From Rutstroemia sp. NJR-2017a BVV2 (Eukaryota > Ascomycota > Leotiomycetes > Helotiales > Rutstroemiaceae), in assembly GCA_002946415.1 (NCBI GenBank), contig NJPS01000017.1:1-64000 (forward strand): a stretch of 64,000 nucleotides of DNA, written 5' to 3'. A program made the translations under genes and the position numbers. Every line of letters begins with the position of its first letter. Within the stretch, counting starts at the first letter, position 1. Shown one piece after another: positions 1-10,805 of the stretch. Under the pieces are notes generated by a model, which saw only the letters and a list, made by a program, of their open reading frames with translations, made no database searches and was not told the DNA's origin.

Positions 1-230
1 GGTTGGGTACCCGCCGGGTTGGGGCACCCATGGGTGGGTTATAGGGGCTGATTTGTACCCATTGGGTGGGTTGGGGCGGGTAACCCAACCCATTTAGCTG
101 TCACGGGCCCATTTAGGGTACGTGCCACCCCAGATTGGGTAGGCGGGCAGTTGGAAAACCCACCCATGGGTACCCGTGGGTGGGTTGGAGATGGCAATTG
201 CCCACCCATGGGTACCCATTTCGCAGCCTA
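1..230. mobile_element. hAT-like TIR element, right end (left part off window)
   Basis: G-rich and C-rich blocks built from GGGTACCC and GGGTGGGTT, with many inverted copies, end in TTCGCAGCCTA at 230. Read from the other strand the end is TAGGCTGCGAAATGGGTACC, which matches the start of the element at 10121 with one or two differences. GGCTGCG termini of this kind are typical of fungal hAT-type elements and their non-autonomous derivatives; that family name is inference. No transposase is visible. The element continues beyond position 1. It interrupts the minus-strand gene that follows. Confidence 0.6.
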
Positions 231-469
231 TTCACGATCTCTATCGCACTATTCCATCTTGCTAGTGCGTTACCAACAAGGGTTTTTTGAAGAGCAACAG
301 CATCGGCCGCTTGATCTAGCATAGCCTTCCACGCAATCTTTTGATCTGCTATAGCAGTTGCCCTGTCAGAGAATGGACTGTATTGGGTTTCGAACGCAGA
401 AGTTGTTGTAATGGTGCCATCTAGAACTTTTTTGTACAAGCTCAGTGTCAAGACCGGCGCATAGTTCAT
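231..469 (-). pseudogene. Truncated ORF of unknown function
   Basis: The minus-strand frame starts at ATG 469 and reads about 80 plausible residues, Ala- and Thr-rich with an amphipathic helical look (for example WKAMLDQAADAVALQKTLVG). It then runs directly into the inverted-repeat element at 230, where the frame becomes low-complexity Gly/Tyr/Pro/Trp. I do not recognise the family. The 3' part of the gene has been replaced by the element. The ATG lies only 2 bp from the ATG proposed for the divergent gene at 472, so at least one of the two starts may be wrong. Confidence 0.35.
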
Positions 470-471
470 TC

Positions 472-1237
472 ATGTTTGGCCCTGTTAGAACCGAGGCGGT
501 AATCTGCTGCATCGATCCCAGCAGCCGGATGAAAGAAAGCGCAAACCGGATCGTGGAGTCGCTGCAGGAGATCAACAGCTGTCTTTGTGCTTGTATAAGG
601 AATATTAAGCGGAGTGTTGCTGATCTGGATGTGTTCTGCGTGTTTACAGCTGATGAGAAGAAGAGGATCTTGAATCTGGATAAGCTTGACATTAAGGGGT
701 TTGAGGAGAAATATGCGCTGGTGAAGTTGGGGTATGAGGTAAGTGGTCTTTGGTGCTAGTGTAGAACGATGAGATTGTTGTTGTTTTTTAAGGGGGACGG
801 AGGAATGGTGGATGGTTTCTTTACTACTTATGTCCAAGATGCTAATATTCATCTTTCAAATCACAAGCCCACAGCATCTCTCACAATCGAGTATGCGCAA
901 GCAGTAGTCAATGAAATAGGTCCTACAACTACAGAAATGGAAGAAGAACTGGGTGAGTTCGCGCACACAAACGCTATCCCATAAAGAATCATACCAACGC
1001 ATCTTCAGGTCAATGGGACGACATCAACCAAGATCTAATATCGATCTTATCGTTCATCGACAAAGAAGAGGACACCCGGGTCCAAATTATCGCGAGATTG
1101 GACAATGCTCAGATTCTGGAGAGGTGGCAGGAGCTGGGTGATATTGGTATGTTTTATTGACTGAATTGTGTTATGGGTTGATCTAATGATGACTTTTGTG
1201 GTGAATAGTGATCCAAGCGGAGAATCGCCCGGAATAG
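472..1237 (+). CDS. Hypothetical protein, four exons, 197 aa
   Basis: Exons at 472-738, 793-952, 1009-1146 and 1209-1237 join through GTAAGT, GTGAGT and GTATGT donors with AG acceptors, giving 198 codons with no stop before the end. The protein is mostly helical and charged, with a cysteine-rich helix near residues 40-50, an acidic stretch (EMEEELGQWDD) around residue 135 and a helical end (residues 145-190). No signal peptide or transmembrane segment is visible and I recognise no domain. The consistent phase across three introns is the main evidence that it is real. The first ATG could be internal to a longer first exon, since the frame is open upstream to about 412. Confidence 0.6.
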
Positions 1238-2866
1238 AGTATGGGAGGGGGTGCTTAGGTGATGATTAAAATTAACTATCCCATGTTGTGGGATGATTAT
1301 GATCTGATGTGCTAGAAGCGTTTTGATGGTGTTTTCAATCGGTCTGAGGATAAGAATAGCTTAGAAGGGCTACTGAAATGTGAAGAAAAGAGAGAAGCAG
1401 CCAAGAATTCCTCTTGCGAATTGAACTTTCGGAATAGGCCTCCTTGGTAGCCAGACTCAATTCCTGGATTTTGCTTTCTATTGTCTCCGCTAATGAAGCA
1501 GGGAGAGTATGTTCAGAATCTGCGCTGCATAACTTCATCATTCGTGTGTATATCTTTCTTTGCCTGCTTAGCTCCAGGACCGAACAAGTAGAAAAGAAAA
1601 TTTGGAATTAAAAGTATTTAAATTGTTCTACTCGATCAAAAGTCTACCTTACCTAGAAGAGACCCGCAAACTTTAAAAATCCCAACACTTGTCCCAGTGT
1701 ACGAAAGAGGAAAATTCGCTCCAACCTCGCTTGCACATATACTGTTCCAGGGCGCAAAATTCACGAAAAAAGGAGGCGGAAGAAAAATCACATGATTCTG
1801 CAAACATGTAATGAATCTTCATCGAGTAGTATCTGAACCTCGCCATCCTGTCTACCTAGATCATAAAATCAATGAAGAAAACTTTCTTGAACACGCTGTT
1901 CTTGGAATAAAACAGATCGTGGAAGTCGACGACGTTATAACTCATGACAAGTCACGTGCACTCCCAAGAACCAGTATGAATGAGTGTTCTCTTGATATGT
2001 CCCTTACTATCTGCAGCAAGTATTGCTAATACTATACCTGAGGTCGGATGGAGACAGTAACTAGTAGGCTTATATACAAATACAATAGCGCGGCGGAGAT
2101 AGTCACCTCATCTTCACCACTTCAACTCCCCTCCCTTCCCCTCGCCCTCTTCCCTACCTGACCATCCATCTATACCTACCACCCATAAACCAAACCCCTA
2201 TCCAACCACCCCAGTTCCCCTACATCAATTTCCCGCTTTCGCTCTTTTCGCCTTTCCCCCTTTCTCGCCGTTTCCACCGTATTCCGCTCCGCCCCACCTG
2301 CAATTCCAACGAATACACAACTTCTTACTGTATTCCTGCTCTCATCGTTATCCATATACCCGACCTTACTTCACTCACTTCACCCCACTTCACCTACTTT
2401 ACCCACTCCATCCCACCCAGTTCGCTCTATCCCACCCTTCCTATACCATAACTTATCACTCCATACTATATCACATCATGCCCAAAACCTCACCAAATCA
2501 ACCCTTATTAAACCTCACCAAACCCCATAAACCTTACTAATTTATATACATATACCCTTCTCCCATCTCCTTACTCCCACGAATCACTCAATCCTTTGCC
2601 TTGCCTGCATCTTTCTTCTACATTCGTTCCCGTTCGTTATCTTTCTTTTCACTTCTCGTATCCGACGCTCATTTCATTCCAATTCACACAACAACCCTCA
2701 ATATCACTCAAAACCGTTTATTTCCTTTGATATCATTGAATTCGCTGTACTTTCATTTAACTCCTTTCAGTCCTATTGCTTATGCAGCACATCTCATACT
2801 CATCCCATCCATCCTATACCCATCCTGTCCCTTACTCCCCCATCCCTCATCCCCCTCCCCATCCTT
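1238..2866. other. Non-coding; pyrimidine-rich tract
   Basis: No convincing gene is seen. From about 2100 to 3000 the plus strand is strongly pyrimidine-rich (CCCTTCCC, CTTCACC and CATCC runs). This would be the 3' flank of the minus-strand gene ending at 2867. Short ORFs at 1335-1541 (minus) and 1811-2029 (plus) have no recognisable content. Confidence 0.5.
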
Positions 2867-3883
2867 CTATACCTCCTCACCACAACACGTATCCGTCTCC
2901 TCATCCCTAAACCCCCCCTCCTCAGCCTTCTCATCCACATACCGATACGAAACCACCCTCGGTTTCTTCACAATAAACGCCACCGTCTCATCTTCTTCGA
3001 GGAAGATCTCGCCGCGCCGGCAGCAGGTGTTGTGTTTGTGGGGGTTTTGTTCTTGGGGTTGGTTATGGCTTCTAGGAGTAGAAAGGTTAGTTGGGTGTGT
3101 TTTTCTTTTTGCAACAAAAGGTTCTGGTGTGGGGGTAGGAAAGGAGGAAGGGAGGAGAGTGGGGATGAAAATATAGAAAATGGTGGGGCCAGATGGAGTG
3201 AAAGCAAAAAGCAAACAGCAAAGAAAATAAACTCACCCATAAACCTCCCACCAACAAACCACCACCAAAAACAAAACCACCACGCCCACCACCAAAAAAT
3301 CACTCGAATCCCTCCTCATCATTTTCATCCTCCACACATCATCCTCTCCTCCTTTCCCCCGCATACATCCTCCCTTCCTCCCAACCTCTACCTCTGTCTT
3401 CCCGCCCTCCCCCGCCCAGAACCTCTCCTCATCCGCCCTCCTCAACTCCGGCAACGCAGCCGTCGGTTTCGAGGGCAGCGGCCTCTCATCCTCCTCCCCC
3501 ATATCCACATCATCCCTATCCCTATCTCCCCCCGCAAGCGACTGCAAATACTGCGTCGACAGCGGCTGTGCAGCGGAAAGCGCTTCCGCGGCAGGGATCC
3601 GCGAACTGGGTGTTGTGGGGGCGTTGTTGATTATGATATCTTGATTCGAAGGAGGGAGAGGTGCTGGATTTGAGAAAGAGGGCGTACTCAGTTGATGGGA
3701 AGGAAAATGCGGGTTTGTGATACTAGGCTTGCTGATGGTGATGGGGGAGAGGGAGGGGTGGCTGTAGCAGGAGGGATGGGGGCATGGTTGTTGTTGGGGA
3801 GGGGAATTGAGGATGGGGATGGGGGTGGACGTGGAGAGGTGTAGGAGGAGGAGGAGCGAGAGGGAGGTGCTGGTGGTGTGCAT
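2867..3883 (-). CDS. Predicted type I single-pass membrane protein, 283 aa
   Basis: Exon 1 is 3883-3237 and exon 2 is 3071-2867; the 165-bp intron has a GTGAGT donor and a CTCCTAG acceptor, and the phase-2 junction is preserved (284 codons). The protein starts with a hydrophobic Leu-rich signal-like segment (residues 5-16). A Pro/Ser-rich low-complexity region follows, then an acidic Asp/Glu/Arg patch. A strong transmembrane segment lies at about residues 192-212 (DFLVVGVVVLFLVVVCWW), followed by a cytosolic tail of about 70 residues with CC pairs and many charges. No catalytic domain is visible and no function can be assigned; orientation is inferred from the signal-like start. Overlapping plus-strand ORFs here are shadows. 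Confidence 0.6.
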
Positions 3884-6800
3884 TTTTCGTGGTGTGGTGT
3901 GGTGTGAGGAATGTTGAGTCGGAATCGAGTTGGAGATATGTCGATTGATGGATAGGTATACAGAGTACCGATTAAGTATATTTATTGTAATTGTCTTCGT
4001 CTTCGTAGGTCGGAGTCGTGGAATTAATATATGACCCGTCGTTCCGTTTGCGCATTAAGTCAATGGACGATTATCGAGTCGAGGTGAACGAATGTCTCAA
4101 TCCCGATGCGGTCATCCCATAAAAATAATTTCCTTCTTCGGCCCGTTGCCGCAAACGTATGATTAAGTAAGTATATGAAGCAATCCAAAACCACAGGAGG
4201 AGAGTAGTAGGAGTCAAGAACACGAGGTGGATGGATGAGTCGCGATATAAGATATATTATAGCCAGTCAGTTCGTAGGGACAGTCCAGTCCCATGTCCTG
4301 GTCCTTGTCTGGTCCGTCCTGGGGTGGTGGGGGCATGCAGGTGCTAATTTAGGCACAAACAGCACAGCTAGCCCACAGCCTTAGTGCGGTTACAACGCTA
4401 AATCCCTCCATCCCTCCCTCTTTCCTTATCTCCCGAGGAGGTGTGCGGACCCTGCGGTTTGAATGGAGAGCCGAAAGCTGGTGGGAATGGATTGGATTAC
4501 AATTGAAATTGAAATTGCTTTTTGGTTTTCTTTGCGCGGGAGGAGCTGACTCTGGCAGGAACTGGATGTTGTGTGAGGCAAGGTATTGAAATTACGGAAT
4601 CCAAGGTGAGGTGTATTCCGTACGTAACTTTATGAAGAAGAAAGCGAGTATACGAGGCACCGATGCTGGCTGGTGCTTGTTGGGTGGTTTTGCTGCGGTC
4701 CGATACGAGTGAGGGAAATAAATTGCTATTAAGGCAACGTTATGGGCTGAGTGCGAATCAGTCACGGACCACGGCGATACTCTGTACAAAGCGTACAGTC
4801 GAGGACGATCAATGTGATAAGTGGGTGCGTGGAGACGTCCTCGCTCGTAAAACGTGATAGCCACAGTAGAAACGTGGTTGAAACTAACGTACAAGAGGAG
4901 CAGAATGCCAAGTGAAGCAGCGCCGAGGATAAGAAATTTAAGCATGAGCTTGCCAGACCAGAGCTTGCCAGAGCTTGAAGCGGTACGCAGCGGTAGCGGC
5001 AGTGGGAGAGTGGGGATGGGCGTGCGGAGTCCAATCAGACACGCACGAGATGAGTTTCGCTGAGGTCACTGCGTTCGTTTACCTGATTCAACGCGACACA
5101 ATCGTGATTCATTTGGTGATCCGATCCATCTGTTTCTCCTTGGTCGTCTCGTCTCCTTGATTGACACTTGACGTTGGTCTTTTGGATATTGTAAACGGGA
5201 TGATGGATGACAATGCCACTACCGAGGAAGAGGTAAGCTGTGCCAAGGCGTTCAGGTCATCAGGTGTCTCGTCTCACGGGCTTCATCATTGCTTAATGCG
5301 GGCTGAAATGTCACCATCTCATCACTCAATCATCAATTATGCAGTAGTTTGTTTTTCATCCCTTCAGCGTACTCTTCCTAATGCGTTGTCGACTTATTGT
5401 TTGGATAAAATCAGAATTAGAACTAGAACTTGACCTCCTAAAACAATTCCTAATTAACCTCAATACCTCTCCTACTCCGTAGTTACTCTCTTCTCTGGTC
5501 CCTCTTCCCCTTCATCTCAAAATATCGTACGCAAAAACCCCATCCCATCCCAAAACATGGGGCCAAAAAAGCGGACATCCTCTGAACCTTCGCACCCTTT
5601 GAAACTATTCTAGGATTCACAATGAAGGGGTTTTTTGGGATGCGGATTTCTCTTGGCATTTGCTTGGCATTTGCTTGGCATCCGAGCTGTGCAATGCACA
5701 TGCATATGGAGGCGTCGATATAACCGGCGGGGCATAGATTGATGATTAACACTTCGATTGTGGAAATGAAGAGATGGTCGTTTTGCGATAGGATTGATCT
5801 TATTGTTGAAGATCACGATATCATCATATATTTACACGAGATAATCGAACAGATGGCATTTCACATTCTCCATCTCTCATGATATGCAGAACTTGCTCTT
5901 GCACTCTCGCTCAAAACCCTAAGCTTAAAGATCGACAGGTACGGTGCTTGACCGGCCGAGGTAAGTCTTATTATTACTTAATCAAGTCTTACGCAAAATG
6001 ATTGGTGCTGTTGTTTGCCATGATTGGTGGCGGAGACGAGGTTATTTAAGCTTGAATTTTTCGTTGCTGGGATCTTTGCATTTTACCCGACGAGTTACCC
6101 GATAATCTGCTCACTACTGGTCTGTTCTATTTTGCCAGACGAACTTCCAACATCTAGACTCAGCACTATTGAATGTATAATCTATTGGGAAAATTCCCAA
6201 CATCGACGTGTCTTTGCCTTCGTATATCTAGATTGAAAGTATTCTTCCTACCTCCTACTAAGGAAACAAACACCATGCGCTTACTCGAACTGGGCCTAAC
6301 CCCTCCCACCTGCTTCTTTCTTCCTTCGAGAACGATAAGAGGCAGGTCACATTGGTTTGATCGACCACATCGCTGAAATCCTACTGTACAGTTACAGCTT
6401 CTCGCTGCTCACATCCGTATCTCGGTACCTTTTCCGGCTGCTGAGCGTAGAGATAATAGAAGCGCTTCTTGTCTTGAAACCTATGACCAGAAGGTCCGAA
6501 GCTCGCTCAGTTTGTATACCTATATAAGTATTTTCCCACTGTACCAAATACCGCCAGACGCCATACTGTGGACGAAGATAGTCTTGCTAAATCCTTACTG
6601 CGGGTACAACTGTTGTTGTCAACACATTCCAGTGTTCGATTCGCCATGCTATCATATCTCCATCTTCACACCTCTTCCCCTTCCTTACAGTGAACCCATT
6701 CCCCAATTTCCTCTCCTCTCATCTTACACTGACAAATCATACGATACCAACCGGCGGTGTGATACCAACTGAACAAGACAAGAGATGAAATAAATCTTGA

Positions 6801-7244
6801 AGGAATTATGCTTACAGCCTAGGAGTTAGTGCTGACAACAAGCAAATGAGATGAGATGAACAAAAAGGCTTAACTTTCTTCTAATGATAGCCATCTGTCA
6901 GGGATAAAGTCTGGCAAGGCTGAGTAAGGGTTGACTGTATTCAAATGCTGGAGATGAAAGTGTATAGCCGTGGATTTGATGGCCGAAACCGTTACTTTGC
7001 ACGACTTGAGAAATCATCACAGCCCCTGGTTCAGCCTCATTAGATCGCACTGGCCACAATTACTATCTCAGCCTCAATTGACAAGCCACAAACCCTGCTC
7101 TCACTAGCCACAATTAAGCTCAATTTATCTCAACGGTAACCCAAACACACCTAAATAGCAAACAAAAACATCTCCAAACCTCAAGGCTGACAATCCCAAT
7201 CAAACCACGCAAATGCCACCTCCGCAGCTTTTCCCAAGCACATT
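3884..7244. other. 3.4-kb intergenic region, no supported gene
   Basis: It holds the upstream regions of the divergent genes at 3883 and 7245. A minus-strand ORF starting at 4945 begins with a hydrophobic segment (MLKFLILGAASLGILLLLYV) followed by a good GTACGT donor at about 4892. This could be the first exon of a small secreted or membrane protein, but no second exon could be identified. The other ORFs (5161-5433, 5483-5816, 6024-6772) have no coherent content. Confidence 0.4.
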
Positions 7245-8939
7245 ATGGTGCCTCCACCGGCACCTCGTTCTGCACCCCCCTTAACACGCAGCAGCACCTT
7301 ACCCGCCGTACCATCAAAAATCACCCCTCATCACGACCGTTCGCATCTCGCGCCCGAAGATGCAATCTTTCAAGCTTCACCACCGCGCCGCTCGACGGCT
7401 GTAAATACATTGCGCGCAACGAATGGTGGGGATTCGTCGAGGCTCAATCGTAGAGATAGACATAATGATCGCACGAAGAGTAGTAGCAGGAAGAGGAAAG
7501 CTACTTGGAAGAAATTATTATGGGTTAAGCAATCTTGTGTGTTGAAATTCCTGAACTGCATAAAAGATGGCTGAGGGCTGACATATATAATAGATCCAGA
7601 TAACTACACAGATCAAGAAACTTTTCTTGAACACCTGCAGCGCAATCCCCGCCTCCAACTGTATGATTTCTGGCCCCTCGTAGCAGACTCTACAGTTATA
7701 GTCCAGCACGTCTGCTCAGTTATCATTTTCGTCGTGTGTTTCGTCGGCATTAGTCAGAAAATACTCACACCAGTTTCGGTCGCAGGGTGGGGTTCCATAG
7801 CTACGTTTTTGGGGTGGCTATTATGGGATCTATGGGTGGGACAGGAAGAGAGTGCGAGGATGGCACTTCCGCAGCCAAGACCATTTATGCATGATATTTC
7901 GACGACGAGTTCAACTCCGAATCTACACACGTCAACTGCAAATGCGTTGAGAAATGCGCATTCGATTTCGACATCTTCGCTACATTCTTCCGCTTCGGCT
8001 CCTCCGCCTAGAATAAGTTCTACGACTTCTTTTCAATCGTCGAGTTCGGCTCAGCCACCTTCCCGACTTAACTCTACAACTTCCCTTCTTTCAACCAATT
8101 CCACCCAACGTCAACCACCTCCCCCCGCAATCTCCACCACGTCCCTCACCTCCACCTCCTCACCCCAACCTCAAACCCCTACCCCCCGCCCCCCTTTTAC
8201 CTTCACCCCCCACAACTCCCCTTTCTCACACCGTACCTCCCTCCGCCTTAGCACCGCCAAGTCCGCCCTCCTAATCTACTTCACTCTCCTAGGCCTCTCC
8301 CCGATCCTCAAATCCCTCACCCTCTCCACCTCCTCCGACTCCATCTGGGCCATGTCATTCCTCCTCTTCACAATCAACATATTCTTCTTCGACTACGCCG
8401 CCCCCTCCTCCCCCTCATCCTCCTCAAACTACACCACCACAATCCTAACATCCTCCACCACGACCTCAACCTCCACCTTCACCGGCGCCACCACCTCCGC
8501 CAGCGCCGGCAACAAAAACATCCCCGCCAGCCTCAGCACCAACGCCGCGCTCATGGCCTCCACGGTGCTCGCCTCGCGCCTCCACAGCACCGGCCAAGTC
8601 TTCAGCCTCACGCTCTTCAGCATCGAAGTCTTCGGGCTGTTCCCTGTCTTCCGCCGGTACACGCGCATCCATTCTTTCCGCGGGCATCTCATTCTTACAC
8701 TGCTGCTTGTGCTGGGCGCAGGTGGCGGTGTTGGGTTGGTGCTCCCGGGCGAGGGGAGAGAAGCGTGGGGATGGAAGAGCGGGGTGCTGGGGATGGTGGG
8801 AGGAGTCCTCGTTACGGGGTTGGCGATGGGTGGGTGTAGTTGGTGGTTAATTGGGTTGCAGAAATATAAGAATGAGATTCATGGGCCGTGGGATCCGGCG
8901 AGACCGATTATTAGGGGGGGGTGGGGGGATGGGTTTTAG
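7245..8939 (+). CDS. GPI2: GPI2/PIG-C subunit of GPI-GlcNAc transferase
   Basis: Exons 7245-7536 and 7594-8939 with a 57-bp GT..AG intron give 545 aa. GPI2 (PIG-C) is a membrane subunit of the ER complex that moves GlcNAc from UDP-GlcNAc to phosphatidylinositol, the first step of GPI-anchor synthesis. The family signature lies across the intron: WKKLLWVKQSYPDNYTD, then LQRNPRLQLYDFWPLVADST, the hydrophobic helix at about residues 140-155 and GWGSIATFLGWLLWDLWVG. Several more membrane helices follow (FTLLGLSPILKSL, MSFLLFTINIFFFDYAAP, and C-terminal GVLGMVGGVLVTGLAMGG). The middle of the protein carries a Ser/Thr/Pro-rich low-complexity insert (about residues 170-290) and a second insert after FDYAAP, both larger than in yeast, as is common in filamentous fungi. 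The Arg-rich N-terminus (residues 60-85) is cytosolic by inference. Confidence 0.93.
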
Positions 8940-10120
8940 TTGGAGAGGGGGAGGGTTGGCGGGGTAGGAGAGGAGAGGGAAAGGGGAAGGGGATTGCATA
9001 GGACAGGATAAAACTTGGGAGTAAAGAAGCGGGGCGGATAAGGAAGCCGGAGAAGACACAATGTATACAGCCGGGAAGATAGATAGATGATGTAAATACC
9101 ATAGAATTTCAAATACATTACACTGGATACAATGAACCTACAAATAACCCCCGAATCCAAACCCTCTATCTGTAATTCCCTTCAACTTGTCGCGAACAGT
9201 ACTCAGTATTTAATTGACGGATCGGTATTGATACTGTACTGTACCGCTAGTAGTGAAGATAAGAAAAGCTAGAAAACAATCTCTAAAAACAAACTCAATA
9301 GTATAAATAGATTAGTAGATTGTAGTTGAGAATTGATGTTTAGGATTTTTTTGTATAAGCTATTATAATTGTTAATCTTTTCTCTTAGACGGTGAGATGG
9401 TCAAAGTTGTTGCTGGTTGGGGTTGTGGTTTTTGATGATGGGGTGTTGGAATTTTTTCAGGGGGAAAGAGGGGGAAGGGAGGGAGTAGGGTTCTGGTTTA
9501 GGGTGGGGAGGGGGGGGGGGGAAGTAGTGGGATAGAGAAGGGAGGGAGTAGAGTAAGGTACTAGTTATTGTTGATTAGTTTGATTTAATTACTGGTTGGT
9601 AGTAGTTAGGTTGAGGTATTTGGGTAAGTGGTTGTGTAGATAAGTGGTTTTGATCAAGTAGTTTAATAAGTTAGGAACTATACTTGCGAAAATAATTTGA
9701 CTTAACTCTTTTATCGATCGTGATCCAACTAAACTGAACTCGGTATATATCAAACAGAGTAAAAGTAGAAGTTAGAAGAAGGGAAAGAGAGATGGCAAGA
9801 TTATTATCTTTTGGCTAGATTTCAGTAGGGGTAGATTGAGAAGCTTAAGATAAATTCGTAGCTAGACAATCTGGAAACCCTTTACTTGGAGCTTACAAGT
9901 CACGATATCGGAGTTGTAGGAAGAGGATTGGGTTTGTTTGTTTTCTGTATCGGGGTTTCGCTTTGTTGGTGATGGGTTTCCGGTTTGGGTTTTGAGTGCG
10001 TGGGGTTGGTGTTATGGAACTGTGCGATTCGGGTGGGGCGGGGAGAAGGTTTGGGGTTGGAGTGTAAGATTGTAGTATGGTCTGCTGTTTAGACTGAGAA
10101 TATACTTACTGGGTGGAGAG
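8940..10120. other. Intergenic, G-rich/T-rich, no gene
   Basis: Downstream of GPI2 the plus strand is GT- and GA-rich, including a long G run near 9505-9520 (GGGGAGGGGGGGGGGGG). No ORF of interest is seen. The region ends at the inverted-repeat element at 10121. Confidence 0.5.
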
Positions 10121-10384
10121 TAGGCTGCGCAATGGGTTCCCATTATCCAGTGGGTGGGTAATCGAGAGAAGCAGCCCACCCGATAAGTACCCTTTGGATG
10201 GCCAGCATCTATATAGGGTGTATATAGGCCTACTTGAGGTTCTAGCCACTGCCAAGATAGAGGTGTATAGGCTAGTATAGGGCTGGTATATTCTACCTGG
10301 GTACCTATTCGGGTACTGGGTAGATATTCCCTCTACTCAAGCCACCTATAGGTAACCCAGCCCAACGGGTAGATTCGTAGCCTA
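10121..10384. mobile_element. hAT-like MITE, 264 bp
   Basis: The left end TAGGCTGCGCAATGGG at 10121 is mirrored by CCCAACGGGTAGATTCGTAGCCTA ending at 10384, giving imperfect terminal inverted repeats of roughly 20 bp. The interior has further GGGTACC and CCCACCC inverted blocks. The 8-bp flanks (GTGGAGAG and GGAAAGAA) match only partly, so the target duplication is eroded or the ends are slightly off. There is no coding capacity. It belongs with the ends at 230 and 10723. Confidence 0.65.
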
Positions 10385-10424
10385 GGAAAGAAAGTATCAT
10401 TAGTTTGGAGTATTTATAGGTGCG

Positions 10425-10555
10425 TTGAATAGTATATTGAATAGTATATTAAATAGTGTGTTGAATAATATGTTGAGTGGTGTGTTGAATGGTGTGATGA
10501 CTGGTGTGATGACTGATGTGTTGGATAGTATATTGAATGCTTTGTTGAATAGAAG
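10425..10555. repeat. Minisatellite, about 13-14 bp units
   Basis: About nine degenerate units of the form TTGAATAGTGTG or TTGAATAGTATA run in tandem; some units carry TGATGACTGGTG. The tract sits 40 bp beyond the MITE and before another GGGTACCC remnant. Confidence 0.75.
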
Positions 10556-10606
10556 GTACAAGAACAGAGACTGCATTTGTTTTCCTGACCACCAAGTATA
10601 ACTAGA

Positions 10607-10723
10607 ATGGGGTCACTGTGGCCGATAGGGGATCACTATCCCTTCAAATATATCCAACGGGTACCCGTTAGTCATTGTAATCAACTGAAAGGTGCGCCAA
10701 CCCGTCGGGTAGGTTCGCAGCCT
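10607..10723. repeat. Remnant of the same hAT-like element family
   Basis: A palindrome AACGGGTACCCGTT near 10658 and a terminal block AACCCGTCGGGTAGGTTCGCAGCCTG ending at 10723 match the element ends at 230 and 10384. No left terminus with GGCTGCG is seen, so this is a solo or truncated right end. Confidence 0.5.
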
Positions 10724-10805
10724 GGGTCAGATTGGAACTTCACTTGCGCTCAAGGCAACGGAGTCGTCATAATAAGTAAGGTATCTGATTAGTCTATTCG
10801 GCCTA

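Noticed and set aside
2601..3673. Plus-strand ORFs of 191 and 213 aa
   Set aside because: Low-complexity shadows antisense to the spliced membrane-protein gene at 3883-2867, which has matching splice phases.
8429..9160. Several minus-strand ORFs
   Set aside because: Antisense to GPI2 and to its G-rich 3' flank; Glu/Val- or Pro/Ser-rich shadow composition.
10425..10555. Possible CRISPR-like array
   Set aside because: Units are contiguous 13-14 bp tandem repeats without spacers, and the genome is fungal.
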